Part shown: positions 35,464 through 43,517 of the stretch, one piece after another
Numbering within the stretch: position 1 is the stretch's first letter
Layout: each line of letters starts with the position of its first letter
NCBI GenBank assembly: GCA_002327685.1
Contig: DCXN01000003.1
Coordinates: 23,095-87,094, forward strand
Direction of reading: 5' to 3'
Origin: Patescibacteria group bacterium UBA2135
Lineage (GTDB): Bacteria > Patescibacteriota > Minisyncoccia > Phycocordibacterales > UBA2135
Length of the DNA: 64,000 bases
Notes under the pieces: model-generated
What the model saw: the letters and a program-made list of their open reading frames with translations, nothing else
Told to the model about the DNA's origin: nothing
Database searches by the model: none
Position numbers and translations under genes: made by a program

Positions 35464-35550
35464 TCTCGGATAATTCTATACCAAGCACTACAAGGCTTTT
35501 CTGACGGCTTTTAGTTTACTGTTTCAATGCTCCTCGGAACAAAGTGTAAA

Positions 35551-35579
35551 TTGCTTATCCTCGTAAAACAAGCTATCCT
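35551..35579 (+). promoter_or_regulatory. Promoter of the branched RNA
   Basis: TTGCTT (35551-35556), a 17-bp spacer, and TATCCT (35574-35579). The expected start falls at G35586, the first base of the closing stem. Confidence 0.5.
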
Positions 35580-35585
35580 TAGATT

Positions 35586-35758
35586 GGATGCTTGAGCAGT
35601 GCCGAGGCTAATACGGCGAGATCAGCACGCTAGCCCGAATACCTCGACAGTACTTTGACCGGCCTTAGCTTCAAAGTTGAGGAACGTCGTCCGTAACTAT
35701 AACGGACCTTCGCTTGAGCATCCACTTTCTTCTAGCCATTTCTTTGGAAGTGGTTTTT
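35586..35758 (+). ncRNA. Unidentified structured RNA with a multi-branch fold
   Basis: A 12-pair closing stem GGATGCTTGAGC (35586-35597) with GCTTGAGCATCC (35712-35723) encloses three hairpins. They are CGAG/CTCG continuing into GCTA/TAGC (35603-35646), ACTTTGA/TCAAAGT (35652-35677) and GTCCGT/ACGGAC with a 7-base loop (35689-35707). A terminator follows: CCACTTTC/GGAAGTGG at 35722-35753 and T-run 35754-35758. The terminator shares two bases with the closing stem. The upstream promoter fits a start at the first stem base. It does not match tRNA, 5S, tmRNA, RNase P or SRP signatures I know. Spacer outside it (35464-35550 and 35759-35976) holds no gene I can see. Confidence 0.55.
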
Positions 35759-35976
35759 CTATTATAAGAAGCTCTTCATACTCTGATCATACTCTGAACC
35801 TACCCCGAACTACCTGACTGCTTAGAACGATGTTGAAACCTGTTTTATTTTATCAAATTAATCACTCGACAAAGATTCAAATGGCAGATAATGCTCGAAT
35901 ATTTTAATGAACATCGAGCTGTCCACAGAAACAAGAAAGCCGCCTACTTCAAACATAAAGTGACGGCTTATATTAA

Positions 35977-36363
35977 TTAGGAATCTCCGAGAAAAGAATC
36001 CAGACTCTCTTTATTAAATTCCATGCAATGACCAACGATAACCAGAACATCACGTGGCTTAAACCACACTGCTTCAAGATTCCGCCCTTTGAACTTATCT
36101 TCGCCTTCACGAAAATTTCGCTGAAATACAGCAGTTGAGGCACCGTGTGTTCCATATTCATGAAAAAACCAACGCTGTCCATCATCTTCTAAAGGATCCC
36201 CTCGAAAGAGGAGGCATGGAACAGTACTTTGTTCACTTGGACCAGAAAACGCGACAGCATCGATTTTTGGAAAAGTACGTCCTTTGCAATCAAAAAGGTG
36301 TTGCCCTTTTACCTCAACCACTTTTAACACAGTAACAAACAAACCTTTTGATATCTCAAACAT
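35977..36363 (-). CDS. Hypothetical protein
   Basis: The 128-residue soluble protein has a strong ribosome-binding site (AAAGGTAGGTAG) before the ATG. It has no membrane segment or motif I recognise. Visible segments include LFVTVLKVVEVKGQHLFDCK, FFHEYGTHGASTAVFQRNFR and a C-terminal FNKESLDSFLGDS. Base composition is somewhat richer in GC than its flanks, like other small hypotheticals in this window (37420, 45645, 48433). Its function is unknown. Confidence 0.6.
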   Translation of the reverse strand: MFEISKGLFVTVLKVVEVKGQHLFDCKGRTFPKIDAVAFSGPSEQSTVPCLLFRGDPLEDDGQRWFFHEYGTHGASTAVFQRNFREGEDKFKGRNLEAVWFKPRDVLVIVGHCMEFNKESLDSFLGDS

Positions 36364-36490
36364 TTCTACCTACCTTTAAATTTAATATCAAAATTCTAAT
36401 ACAGTAATAACACTATGTAATTTCTTTTGCAACAGATTACCGCGGGCTAACGAGATAGTTTTTTATGCGACGTAAACGGAAACAGTCACA

Positions 36491-37345
36491 TTAATTTCTC
36501 ACATTCTTCCCATCGCTCTTAAAAATAATCGTCCCCTGCTCGTCTGTCCTCAAAATTTCACTTTCAAATTGTTCAAGGCGCGCAATCACCTCTTCGTGAG
36601 GGTGACCGTATCTATTTGCCACGCCAGCCGATATGACAGAAAATAATGGTGACGCATACCCAAGAAACAAATCGGATGTAGAGGTTTTTGAGCCATGATG
36701 ACCAATCTTCAACACATCAACGTCAATCATTTTCCCATCAAGCGAAACAACAAAGTTTTCCATCTTTTGCGACGCGTCACCTGTGAAAAGAAATGATGTA
36801 TCTTCATAAATCAGTTTCGCAATAATTGATGCATCATTCGCGCTCACTCCAGACATGTCTCTGTCAGGAAACAAAACAAGTAAGTACACTTTTTCATCCA
36901 AAAATATTTTCATTCCACGCCGCGCTATAACATTCTCACTTCCCTCTAACGCAATCAAACGCACTAGCTCCTCGTACGCACCTGTTTCTACCGCAATACC
37001 AGGCTCAATAAAATAATCAACTTTAAAATTTTTCAAAACCGCCGGAAGCCCACCGATATGATCTTTGTCCGGATGTGTTGCAAGCACAACATCAATTGAA
37101 CGATCATAAAATGGCATAACAGTGGAAAGCTCCTGCAAAACGCGAGTATTCCCTCCACCGTCTATAAGCATTTGATTCCCATTTGGCGCTTCAATAAAAA
37201 CCGCATCCCCCTGCCCCACATCCAAAAACGCAACCGTCAAAATCCCCGCGCGTTCCTCACCAAAAATCGCACACCAAATCAAGGCGTTCGCAAAGAAAAG
37301 CACGCCAAGAAAATACCATTTTGCGTTTTGGCGGATAGATTCCAT
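36491..37345 (-). CDS. ComEC-type metallo-beta-lactamase domain protein
   Basis: The 284-residue protein has an N-terminal membrane/signal segment (about residues 9-27) and a metallo-beta-lactamase fold. The fold has FLDVGQGDAVFIE, LIDGGGN and the metal motif THPDKDHIGG, followed by LFTGDASQKM and LKIGHHGSKTSTS. These are the hallmarks of the C-terminal domain of ComEC/Rec2, which degrades the non-transported DNA strand during uptake. The membrane core of ComEC is encoded separately at 43497-44984, so the system is split. A leaderless-type promoter (TGCTATACT, 37353-37361) lies 7 nt upstream. A truncated second copy of its 5' end lies at 38437-38556. Confidence 0.88.
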   Translation of the reverse strand: MESIRQNAKWYFLGVLFFANALIWCAIFGEERAGILTVAFLDVGQGDAVFIEAPNGNQMLIDGGGNTRVLQELSTVMPFYDRSIDVVLATHPDKDHIGGLPAVLKNFKVDYFIEPGIAVETGAYEELVRLIALEGSENVIARRGMKIFLDEKVYLLVLFPDRDMSGVSANDASIIAKLIYEDTSFLFTGDASQKMENFVVSLDGKMIDVDVLKIGHHGSKTSTSDLFLGYASPLFSVISAGVANRYGHPHEEVIARLEQFESEILRTDEQGTIIFKSDGKNVRN

Positions 37346-37352
37346 TTAGGAG

Positions 37353-37361
37353 AGTATAGCA
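37353..37361 (-). promoter_or_regulatory. Extended -10 promoter, leaderless start
   Basis: TGCTATACT on the minus strand ends 7 nt before the ATG at 37345. Confidence 0.5.
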
Positions 37362-37419
37362 AAGAGAACAAAAAGAAAAAGCCGTCTCGCCAAACGACGA
37401 GACGACAAATATAAAACTT

Positions 37420-37797
37420 CTAGATATCAAAGAAAAGATACCCAAGCTCCTCACCAGCTGGTTGGCTTGAAAGCGACACGCAATCTTCACGCGAAGAAAA
37501 CTGTTTCACTAAACGAAGACATGTCGCTACCCCCTCTACAATATCAGAGTGTAGTGAGAGATTCTGGTTTTGCGTGCTCCAATTGCACGGAGCATGTCGT
37601 GCCCTTCGCAAGATTCCCAAAACCATGTCGCCGTTGCTGTTTTGGGACACGCCTGCTAACTGCTCAATGAGACGGTCTAGATTTTCGTGCGAATGGTTGA
37701 TATCTGGACGCGGAATTGACGGCATTGGTCCCTTCCGAATCAGTTCATCCGCGGCGTTGAATGCTAACAGCGCTAAATCGCTAAAAACTAAGGCCAC
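37420..37797 (-). CDS. Hypothetical protein
   Basis: The protein has 125 residues from the GTG at 37797, chosen because AAGGAGG lies 5 nt upstream; a TTG inside that site would also keep the frame. The N-terminus reads VALVFSDLALLAFNAADELI. It has no membrane helix beyond a mildly hydrophobic first segment and no motif I know. It lies in the segment between the intact and the truncated MBL genes, together with the toxin-antitoxin pair. Confidence 0.55.
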   Translation of the reverse strand: MALVFSDLALLAFNAADELIRKGPMPSIPRPDINHSHENLDRLIEQLAGVSQNSNGDMVLGILRRARHAPCNWSTQNQNLSLHSDIVEGVATCLRLVKQFSSREDCVSLSSQPAGEELGYLFFDI

Positions 37798-37890
37798 AAG
37801 GTCCTCCTTCAAGGGTAATTCTGCATTCTTTTTACATGTAACTCAAAAACTTGTCAAGCAACAGTGACGCTCCTGTACATACACAAAAAA

Positions 37891-38163
37891 TTACCGATAA
37901 ATATCCTTCCGATTGCCAACGTAAAGAAAATGTACGTTCTTGGCATCAATAAAACGAAATTTGATACGATAGTCTTTATTAATCCAAAAACTCCACACTT
38001 GCTCATGATGTGGTTCCAATTTTTTAGCACGAAGAGACGTGTGAAATGGGTTCTTACGAAATAATTCTGTCTTCATTTCTGCTCTTCGTTGAACAACAGC
38101 TGGTAGCTTCTTATATAACCGAGTAAACGTTGGTGTGATAAAAATCTCCAACATACATATCAT
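37891..38163 (-). CDS. RelE/ParE-family toxin
   Basis: The 90-residue basic protein has the YafQ/RelE-like pattern FTRLYKKLPAVVQRRAEMKT, NPFHTSLRAKKLEP and a C-terminal VWSFWINKDYRIKFRFI then HFLYVGNRKDIYR. Toxins of this fold cut mRNA on the ribosome. The start may be at 38163 or at a second ATG (38154). It overlaps the antitoxin gene by 4 bp, the usual translational coupling. Confidence 0.85.
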   Translation of the reverse strand: MICMLEIFITPTFTRLYKKLPAVVQRRAEMKTELFRKNPFHTSLRAKKLEPHHEQVWSFWINKDYRIKFRFIDAKNVHFLYVGNRKDIYR

Positions 38164-38360
38164 TTACGAAGTTCGCGCAAGGATTTTATTTTGCGCGCCT
38201 TACCTTCTTTTGATTCTTTCAATGATTTGTTGAGAGATTTTAGAAAGTCAGAGTTATACAACCCAAAAACATCCGCCAGCTTTTCCCACTGGTTGAGGTC
38301 AATTTCTATCTTAATTTTTTTCCGTGAGTTTAGTTTATCTAAAATAGTTATTGTTGCCAT
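38160..38360 (-). CDS. Antitoxin of a RelE/ParE-type pair
   Basis: This 66-residue protein is encoded directly upstream of the toxin gene and overlaps it by 4 bp. It begins with a short beta-type segment (ATITILDKLNSRKKIKIEID) and continues with helical, Lys-rich sequence (KSLNKSLKESKEGKARKIKS) likely to wrap the toxin. The DNA-binding part is too small to assign safely. Gene order antitoxin-toxin is canonical for type II systems. Confidence 0.75.
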   Translation of the reverse strand: MATITILDKLNSRKKIKIEIDLNQWEKLADVFGLYNSDFLKSLNKSLKESKEGKARKIKSLRELRK

Positions 38361-38436
38361 TCGCTTTAATTTATCACACTTTTACCGATTTCGCAATTTC
38401 GTTTCACCCGAAAAATGAAAGGTTGCAATGCCTGTT

Positions 38437-38556
38437 TTACATCCACATCGTCAAAACCGCGCGCTCCTCACCAAAAATTGCGTACCAAATCAAAGCATTC
38501 GCAAAAAAAAGCACGCCAAGAAAATACCATTTTGCGTTTTGCTTAATATTCTTCAT
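38437..38556 (-). pseudogene. Truncated copy of the ComEC-type MBL gene
   Basis: The frame reads MKNIKQNAKWYFLGVLFFAN, then ALIWYAIFGEERAVLTMWM and a stop. It matches the first 35 or so residues of the intact gene at 37345 (MESIRQNAKWYFLG...) and then diverges through a small deletion. About 85 bp of DNA are nearly identical. Its ATG overlaps the stop of the patatin gene (ATGA), so this was probably the original coupled position of an MBL gene. Confidence 0.85.
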
Positions 38557-39467
38557 AAGGACAGCGATTCAACTACCTTGTTGCCCATCTCTAATCCAGT
38601 CTGCCAAGCGGCTTTAAGCATTTTAGGGTCAGTAGTTCTTGATCGAACATTAAAATTATTCGGAGGAGCAATAAGTGTTATGTGGGGATTGTTTTGTATT
38701 GATTCCAAGTCCATTTTTAACCTGTCTTCTGTTGTTGCATATGAACGATACAAAGTTGGATCGTCAAACATCCAACTCATAAACTTTCCCTCAAATATGT
38801 TTTTCATCTTGTAACTAAATTTTCTTCGGATTGGGCTGTTCAAAATAATAATTATCTTGCTATTTGGATGCAATTTCAAAAGAGAGTCCAGCCCGATGAT
38901 ATCCATAATGGCTCCGTCTATATACCGAGAGCCATCAATGACTGGAACTTTATGAACGTATGGAAATGGTTTAACACCAGCTTTTAGTATCTCCAGGATA
39001 TCTGGACGACGTGCTTCAATATATTCAACAGTATGAGTCTCTAGGTTGAAAAGCTTCACATACAACGGAATTGACTGAGAAAGAATCCGATTGGTATTCA
39101 AATACTTTTCGTTTTTCACAACATTCATTAAATAATCAACGTCAAGCGCATCTTGTAACTTATTTTGTGGAACCGATTTTATAAATTTATTTTGGAATCG
39201 TTGCCAAGTGCCAATCCAAAACCCCTTAGTAGAAATGAAATTTTTATTTAAATCCTCCCAAAACATAGACGACCCATACGGTGTTTGTCTTGCTAAAAAA
39301 TATGCTCCGATCAAAACACCGGCGGATGCTCCATAAACAGCCTTTATCCTTGGATAAATACTATGTCGTTCAAATGCTGTGGAAACTCCTGCCCCGAATG
39401 ATCCTGTCATGGTGCCTCCGGCAAAATATATAACAAACTTATCTGAAGAGTCTTTTTTATTATTCAT
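38553..39467 (-). CDS. Patatin-like phospholipase
   Basis: The 304-residue protein has the patatin Ser-Asp dyad. The oxyanion loop is GGTMTGSFGAG (17-27), the nucleophile is Ser48 in GASAG, and the Asp is in DGA (184-186). The family cleaves acyl chains from lipids; related bacterial enzymes are toxins or envelope remodelers. No signal peptide is seen. In a host-attached CPR cell it could process host lipids, but that is speculation. Its 3' end overlaps the truncated MBL gene. Confidence 0.88.
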   Translation of the reverse strand: MNNKKDSSDKFVIYFAGGTMTGSFGAGVSTAFERHSIYPRIKAVYGASAGVLIGAYFLARQTPYGSSMFWEDLNKNFISTKGFWIGTWQRFQNKFIKSVPQNKLQDALDVDYLMNVVKNEKYLNTNRILSQSIPLYVKLFNLETHTVEYIEARRPDILEILKAGVKPFPYVHKVPVIDGSRYIDGAIMDIIGLDSLLKLHPNSKIIIILNSPIRRKFSYKMKNIFEGKFMSWMFDDPTLYRSYATTEDRLKMDLESIQNNPHITLIAPPNNFNVRSRTTDPKMLKAAWQTGLEMGNKVVESLSL

Positions 39468-39579
39468 TAGTCTTCATTTTACAAGATTACCTATTTTTTA
39501 AAAGAATCTTTTTACCTCACTGAAGTTTTACAAAAGGATTCCATTGCAGATTAACATACATATCAGTACAAAAAGAAAA

Positions 39580-39608
39580 AGCCGCGACTACCCAAAGCAA
39601 TCGCGGCT
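39580..39608 (-). terminator. Terminator of the kinase-like gene
   Basis: AGCCGCGA and TCGCGGCT pair, and a T-rich run follows on the minus strand. It lies about 25 bp past the stop at 39632. Confidence 0.8.
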
Positions 39609-39631
39609 CTACCTGGAGGATTTAAAGCAAA

Positions 39632-40285
39632 TCAACCAAGACATTCCCTAATTCTATTCAACGTCTCTCTACCATCTAAATCACGAACGCTTGATGCCGG
39701 AATATTTACATGAGCTAATGTACGGTATCGTTCAAGTCGCCTTTTAAGCAAAATTGGATAACACCGCCTTAAGGCGTCCTCTTTGGACTCACCTGCGTTC
39801 ATTGAAAAATGACCGCACCAAATAACAGGTTTTGGATTACTAAAAAATTGCTCTATCATGCAGTCTAGAGAATCATTACCAACGTCAAGGTGAACTACAA
39901 GACAACTCTCGTACAAAACCTGAAGAGTCTCTGCATTAAGATGAACAACACTTCCTGTCGTGTCAAGCACAAGGTTTTTACCGCTTGTCTGAATTGATGC
40001 GCGTCTAGTAAGTTGGTCTTCAGATCTTAAATAACATTTTTCACGCTCTTGATAACCTGTATCAGAAGGATGCCCTAGCCATGAAGATATATCTGTCATG
40101 GAATGAAAATTAAACATTTCCTGGATTTTTTCATCAACATGATGCCAGGAAAAGCCTAGTTTACAACAAAGCACCTTTGATCTATAACTTTTCCCTGCAT
40201 TTGACATCCCGACGAAAGAAAGTCTCAGGGTTTGCCCAGCAACGTGCGTATCAAACTCGCTCTGCTTCAACTGTCCAATGCTCAT
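39632..40285 (-). CDS. P-loop protein resembling shikimate kinase
   Basis: The 217-residue protein has a Walker A-like GMSNAGKS (about residues 26-33) in LSFVGMSNAGKSYRS, then GFSWHHVDEKIQEMF, as in shikimate/nucleotide kinases. A C-terminal RRCYPILLKRRLERYRTLAH supplies basic lid-type residues. The substrate site is not recognisable, and no aromatic-pathway gene is nearby, so it is best called a small-molecule kinase of unknown substrate. AAGGGGAAA before the ATG supports the start. Confidence 0.6.
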   Translation of the reverse strand: MSIGQLKQSEFDTHVAGQTLRLSFVGMSNAGKSYRSKVLCCKLGFSWHHVDEKIQEMFNFHSMTDISSWLGHPSDTGYQEREKCYLRSEDQLTRRASIQTSGKNLVLDTTGSVVHLNAETLQVLYESCLVVHLDVGNDSLDCMIEQFFSNPKPVIWCGHFSMNAGESKEDALRRCYPILLKRRLERYRTLAHVNIPASSVRDLDGRETLNRIRECLG

Positions 40286-40409
40286 AAATTTCCCCTTATG
40301 TACTTTTTACAAGAATTATCTGGAGCAATAGTATCAAAGATATATTTTTTAAGCAACGAAATCACAAGAAGAAATGCTTTTGTTCGGTTTTTAAATCTGA
40401 AATTAAATG

Positions 40410-40418
40410 TTATCCACA
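40410..40418 (+). promoter_or_regulatory. Perfect DnaA-box match
   Basis: TTATCCACA in the intergenic stretch between the divergent genes at 40285 and 40510. Confidence 0.4.
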
Positions 40419-40509
40419 CCACACGCTTGCGAATTCTACTGTTTAGACTATCATGTTGTTAATTTGTGTCGATTTATAAAAAATTAAAAGCTAAACAAGC
40501 AATATATTT

Positions 40510-41394
40510 ATGCAAGAAACTACATTGCGGAAAAGTGATTCCGTGCAACATAATGTCTCACAATTTATTGACCCCATTGACCCTATTGAATTTGATTCCA
40601 CCGCAAAGAAATTGCGGTATTTTTTTGCCTCACGAGGCTTTATTGAGGTCCCAACGCAACACCGGCTTTCTATTTTAGCGGCCTGTGAAGACCCGCAAAC
40701 TATCGCAACATATTCATATCTTGGCACTAAATGGCCCCTCCCTCAGACCGGACAAATGTGGCTTGAACACGAACTCCTGAGACGGCCGGATATTCCCGGT
40801 CTTTTTTGTATAAGCTACAGCTTTCGCGCCGAACCAAACCCTATTCCCGGGCGGCACAATCTTACATTCCCTATGTTTGAGTTTGAAGCAAAGGGCGATA
40901 TGGAAACACTTCGCGAACTTGAGATAGATCTCGTAGAATATTTAGGTTTCGGCGCGCGAGATTCTTTCCACGATGCCGACTACGCTGAAACAGCAGAACG
41001 TTACAATACCAAAGAACTTGAAGCTGAACATGAATTAAAACTTTACGATGAGTATGGTCCTGTCGTACTCCTCAAAGATTTTCCACAATACACGTCACCA
41101 TTTTGGAACATGAAAAAAGAAAGAGATAAGGCGCGAAAAATAGATGTTCTCCTTCACGGCGTTGAAACAATTGGCTCAGCAGAGCGTGGTACAGACCCTG
41201 AAGAAATGCGCGAACTCTTTTATACAATTTCAGATGGCATGTATGCTGACATTCTTTTTTCACAATTCGGCCGCGAGCGAGTTGAACATGAATTAGAAGA
41301 TTTCCTTTCGAATGATTTCTTCCCCCGCTGTGGCGGCGGCATCGGCATGACACGAATAATCCGCGCGCTTAATCTAACAAAAAAAACGACTTAG
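40510..41394 (+). CDS. Class II aaRS-core protein, asparagine-synthetase-like
   Basis: The 294-residue protein matches the catalytic core of Asp/Asn-tRNA synthetases without the anticodon-binding domain. Motif 2-like sequence SFRAEPNPIPGRHNLTFPMF ends in EFE, and motif 3 is GGGIGMTRIIRAL. Such stand-alone cores in archaea and some bacteria make asparagine from aspartate, and others modify proteins or tRNA (EpmA, GluQ types). Here the sequence is closest in feel to the archaeal asparagine synthetase paralogue, but the amino acid cannot be assigned. The gene stands alone and is closed by a bidirectional terminator. Confidence 0.75.
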   Translation: MQETTLRKSDSVQHNVSQFIDPIDPIEFDSTAKKLRYFFASRGFIEVPTQHRLSILAACEDPQTIATYSYLGTKWPLPQTGQMWLEHELLRRPDIPGLFCISYSFRAEPNPIPGRHNLTFPMFEFEAKGDMETLRELEIDLVEYLGFGARDSFHDADYAETAERYNTKELEAEHELKLYDEYGPVVLLKDFPQYTSPFWNMKKERDKARKIDVLLHGVETIGSAERGTDPEEMRELFYTISDGMYADILFSQFGRERVEHELEDFLSNDFFPRCGGGIGMTRIIRALNLTKKTT

Positions 41395-41414
41395 GAAACA
41401 ACAGCTAATAAGTA

Positions 41415-41441
41415 AAAAGCCGGAGTTTACGTCCGGCTTTT
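41415..41441. terminator. Bidirectional terminator
   Basis: AAAAGCCGGA and TCCGGCTTTT lie between the convergent genes ending at 41394 and 41468. Confidence 0.8.
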
Positions 41442-41467
41442 GCGCAGTATTAAATTTTTGTACAACA

Positions 41468-42745
41468 TCACTCGGAACTGTCTCGTAAAAGAGAACGCGC
41501 CATCTCAAGTTGCGCGTCATAACTAAACGGACCATTAGGATTCCGAGTGTCTTTAACGACATGATTAGGAGAAATACCAAATCCTTGAACCGACATTCTT
41601 GAATTTCCAACCAGAAACTTAAAAGTTGTAAGAATTAACCCTGAATTGTCGGCAAGCTTAAACAATGTCTGTCCTACACCCTTGCCAAACGATTTCTCTC
41701 CGACAACGAAAAAATTACCACTTGAAATACCCCAGTCTTTTATGGTACCTGCATAAATTTCAGATGCGGAGACACTGTATCCATCAATCAAAACAGCAAC
41801 TTTAAAATCGCTGAATTCTCCTGGAGACTTTCTATCTTCCGCGCTCAAAACTTTTTCTCCAGTCTTCGAGTTAGTAGATATTCCAAGTGGATTTTCAATC
41901 GTACGAACATCTTCCCCGTCTCTGGATTTTATGACAAGCATTACATCTTGTGGATTCGCGCTGAAATAATAAAGCATCTTTAGGGCTTCCGATAATTTAC
42001 CACCCAAATTGCCGCGAAGATCGATGATAACGCGCGGATTGAGATTCTCCGCACGAAAAGTTCTAAGCGCAATCTCTAAGTCATCTGCCGTACCCTTTAA
42101 AAATTCACTGACACGCGCATATCCGATTCCATCCTTTAGTTCTTTAAAAAATACGGTTTGTGTTTTAGCTTTAATCCTGACTCTTTGAATCGCCGGTAAT
42201 CCAATTATGTCTTCACCTCGCTTAATTGTCATGAAAACTATAGACCCAACTAATCCTCCTAGTTTTTCTGTAGCAATTTCAATATTAGTGATTTGATAAG
42301 ATTCTGTCTCACCAGCTTGGCGAATATTCAAAATCTTGTCACCTGTTTGTACACCAGCATACCATGCAGGTGTACCGTCTATCACCTTCGTTATAATCAC
42401 TTTTCCATTATCTTCTCTAATCTTTATCCCAATACCAACGAAATATCCACGAATATGAGATAGTTTTTTCTTAAGCTCAACAGGAGTTAAGAATTCAGAA
42501 TGCCTATCAAGACATACAGATTCATTCTTTTTGTCTCCATCACCCGAAAGCGAACTTCCTGACAATTCTTTTAAAATGTCATCCTGGCATTTTGTCCAAT
42601 CAATGTCATATAAATACCTCTCTTTAACAAGTTTTAAAGCATGTTCAATTACGGTAGCTTCTGTTTTCCAGTCAGCATGCGTACTAGGAATAGAAACTGT
42701 AAATAGAAAAATAAAGACTGCAACAACTTTCAAAGCAGTATTCAT
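41468..42745 (-). CDS. C-terminal processing peptidase (S41 family)
   Basis: The 425-residue exported protease has a signal peptide (residues 1-24, cleavage near STHA), a PDZ domain (about 95-180, YFVGIGIKI, GVQTGDKIL) and a Ser-Lys S41 domain. The catalytic Ser326 is in YSVSASEI and Lys355 in SFGKG. RVIIDLRGNLGGKL is the usual preceding block. Such proteases trim exported proteins at their C-termini or regulate wall hydrolases. An insertion of about 20 residues rich in Ser/Asp (about 62-80) is unusual. Confidence 0.92.
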   Translation of the reverse strand: MNTALKVVAVFIFLFTVSIPSTHADWKTEATVIEHALKLVKERYLYDIDWTKCQDDILKELSGSSLSGDGDKKNESVCLDRHSEFLTPVELKKKLSHIRGYFVGIGIKIREDNGKVIITKVIDGTPAWYAGVQTGDKILNIRQAGETESYQITNIEIATEKLGGLVGSIVFMTIKRGEDIIGLPAIQRVRIKAKTQTVFFKELKDGIGYARVSEFLKGTADDLEIALRTFRAENLNPRVIIDLRGNLGGKLSEALKMLYYFSANPQDVMLVIKSRDGEDVRTIENPLGISTNSKTGEKVLSAEDRKSPGEFSDFKVAVLIDGYSVSASEIYAGTIKDWGISSGNFFVVGEKSFGKGVGQTLFKLADNSGLILTTFKFLVGNSRMSVQGFGISPNHVVKDTRNPNGPFSYDAQLEMARSLLRDSSE

Positions 42746-42863
42746 CTGTCAAACTCCATCACACTAAACTTCTGTTATTGTTTGTATCACACAGAGAGCC
42801 AATAAACAAAAACATAATCAGCCTCGGGGCGACTTTTCATTATCGGGATCAAACATTAGTTAT

Positions 42864-42871
42864 GTTACAAT
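42864..42871 (+). promoter_or_regulatory. Extended -10 promoter of the SOD gene
   Basis: TGTTACAAT ends 6 nt before the ATG at 42878, so transcription should begin at the start codon. Confidence 0.5.
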
Positions 42872-42877
42872 CAATTC

Positions 42878-43474
42878 ATGCAAAAATATAAAGAACAGAC
42901 ATTTAATACCCCTGACTTAGAAGGACTGTCGACGAAACAGATTGAAATACATCTTAAGTTATACGCCGGATACGTAAATCATGTAAATTTAATTAGAGAA
43001 AAAATCCACGAACTTGAAGCGGAAAGTAGCGAAAAACATGTATACGCTATTGCCGAGCTTCGCAGGAGATTCAGTTTTGAGTTTAATGGAATGCGAATGC
43101 ACGAATATTATTTTGAACAGTGGGAGAACGGGCCCAAAGTACCTGACGAATCGTCAGCGCTTGGACAAGCGATTTCAGAAAAATATGGGAGTTGGGAAAA
43201 ATTTATTGAACATTTTAGAGCAGTTGGTGCGACACGCGGAGTCGGTTGGACAGTCCTCTACTATGACTCTATTGGCATGACTCCACACACGACATGGGTT
43301 GGCGAACACGAACTCGGAGTACTCGCGGGACTCCCTGTTATATTAGCAATGGATATGTGGGAGCACGCATTTATGGTTGATTACACTCCAATGGAAAAAA
43401 ATAAATACATAGACGTATTTTTCACAAACCTCAATTGGAGCATCCCTGAAGAACGATTCAATAAAACACAATAA
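42878..43474 (+). CDS. Fe/Mn superoxide dismutase
   Basis: The 198-residue enzyme converts superoxide to peroxide and oxygen. All four metal ligands are present: His25 in IEIHLKLY, His75 in RMHEYYF, Asp159 and His163 in DMWEHAFMVDY. The second helix keeps YVNHVN. The N-terminal helical hairpin is a little more charged than usual. Metal choice (Fe or Mn) cannot be decided. Presence of SOD in such a small genome points to exposure to oxygen. Terminator follows at once. Confidence 0.93.
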   Translation: MQKYKEQTFNTPDLEGLSTKQIEIHLKLYAGYVNHVNLIREKIHELEAESSEKHVYAIAELRRRFSFEFNGMRMHEYYFEQWENGPKVPDESSALGQAISEKYGSWEKFIEHFRAVGATRGVGWTVLYYDSIGMTPHTTWVGEHELGVLAGLPVILAMDMWEHAFMVDYTPMEKNKYIDVFFTNLNWSIPEERFNKTQ

Positions 43475-43486
43475 TCATTGAAAAAT

Positions 43487-43517
43487 CCCGTCCCGCTTAC
43501 AACTGGACGGGTTTTTT
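43487..43517 (+). terminator. Terminator of the SOD gene, overlapping the comEC 3' end
   Basis: CCCGTCC (43487-43493) and GGACGGG (43505-43511) pair, then TTTTTT. The right arm lies inside the last codons of comEC on the other strand. Confidence 0.8.

Noticed and set aside
35586..35758. 5S rRNA, tmRNA, RNase P RNA or SRP RNA
   Set aside because: None of the conserved signatures I know (for example the SRP GGAA tetraloop region, the tmRNA Ala acceptor or the RNase P P4 sequence) is present.
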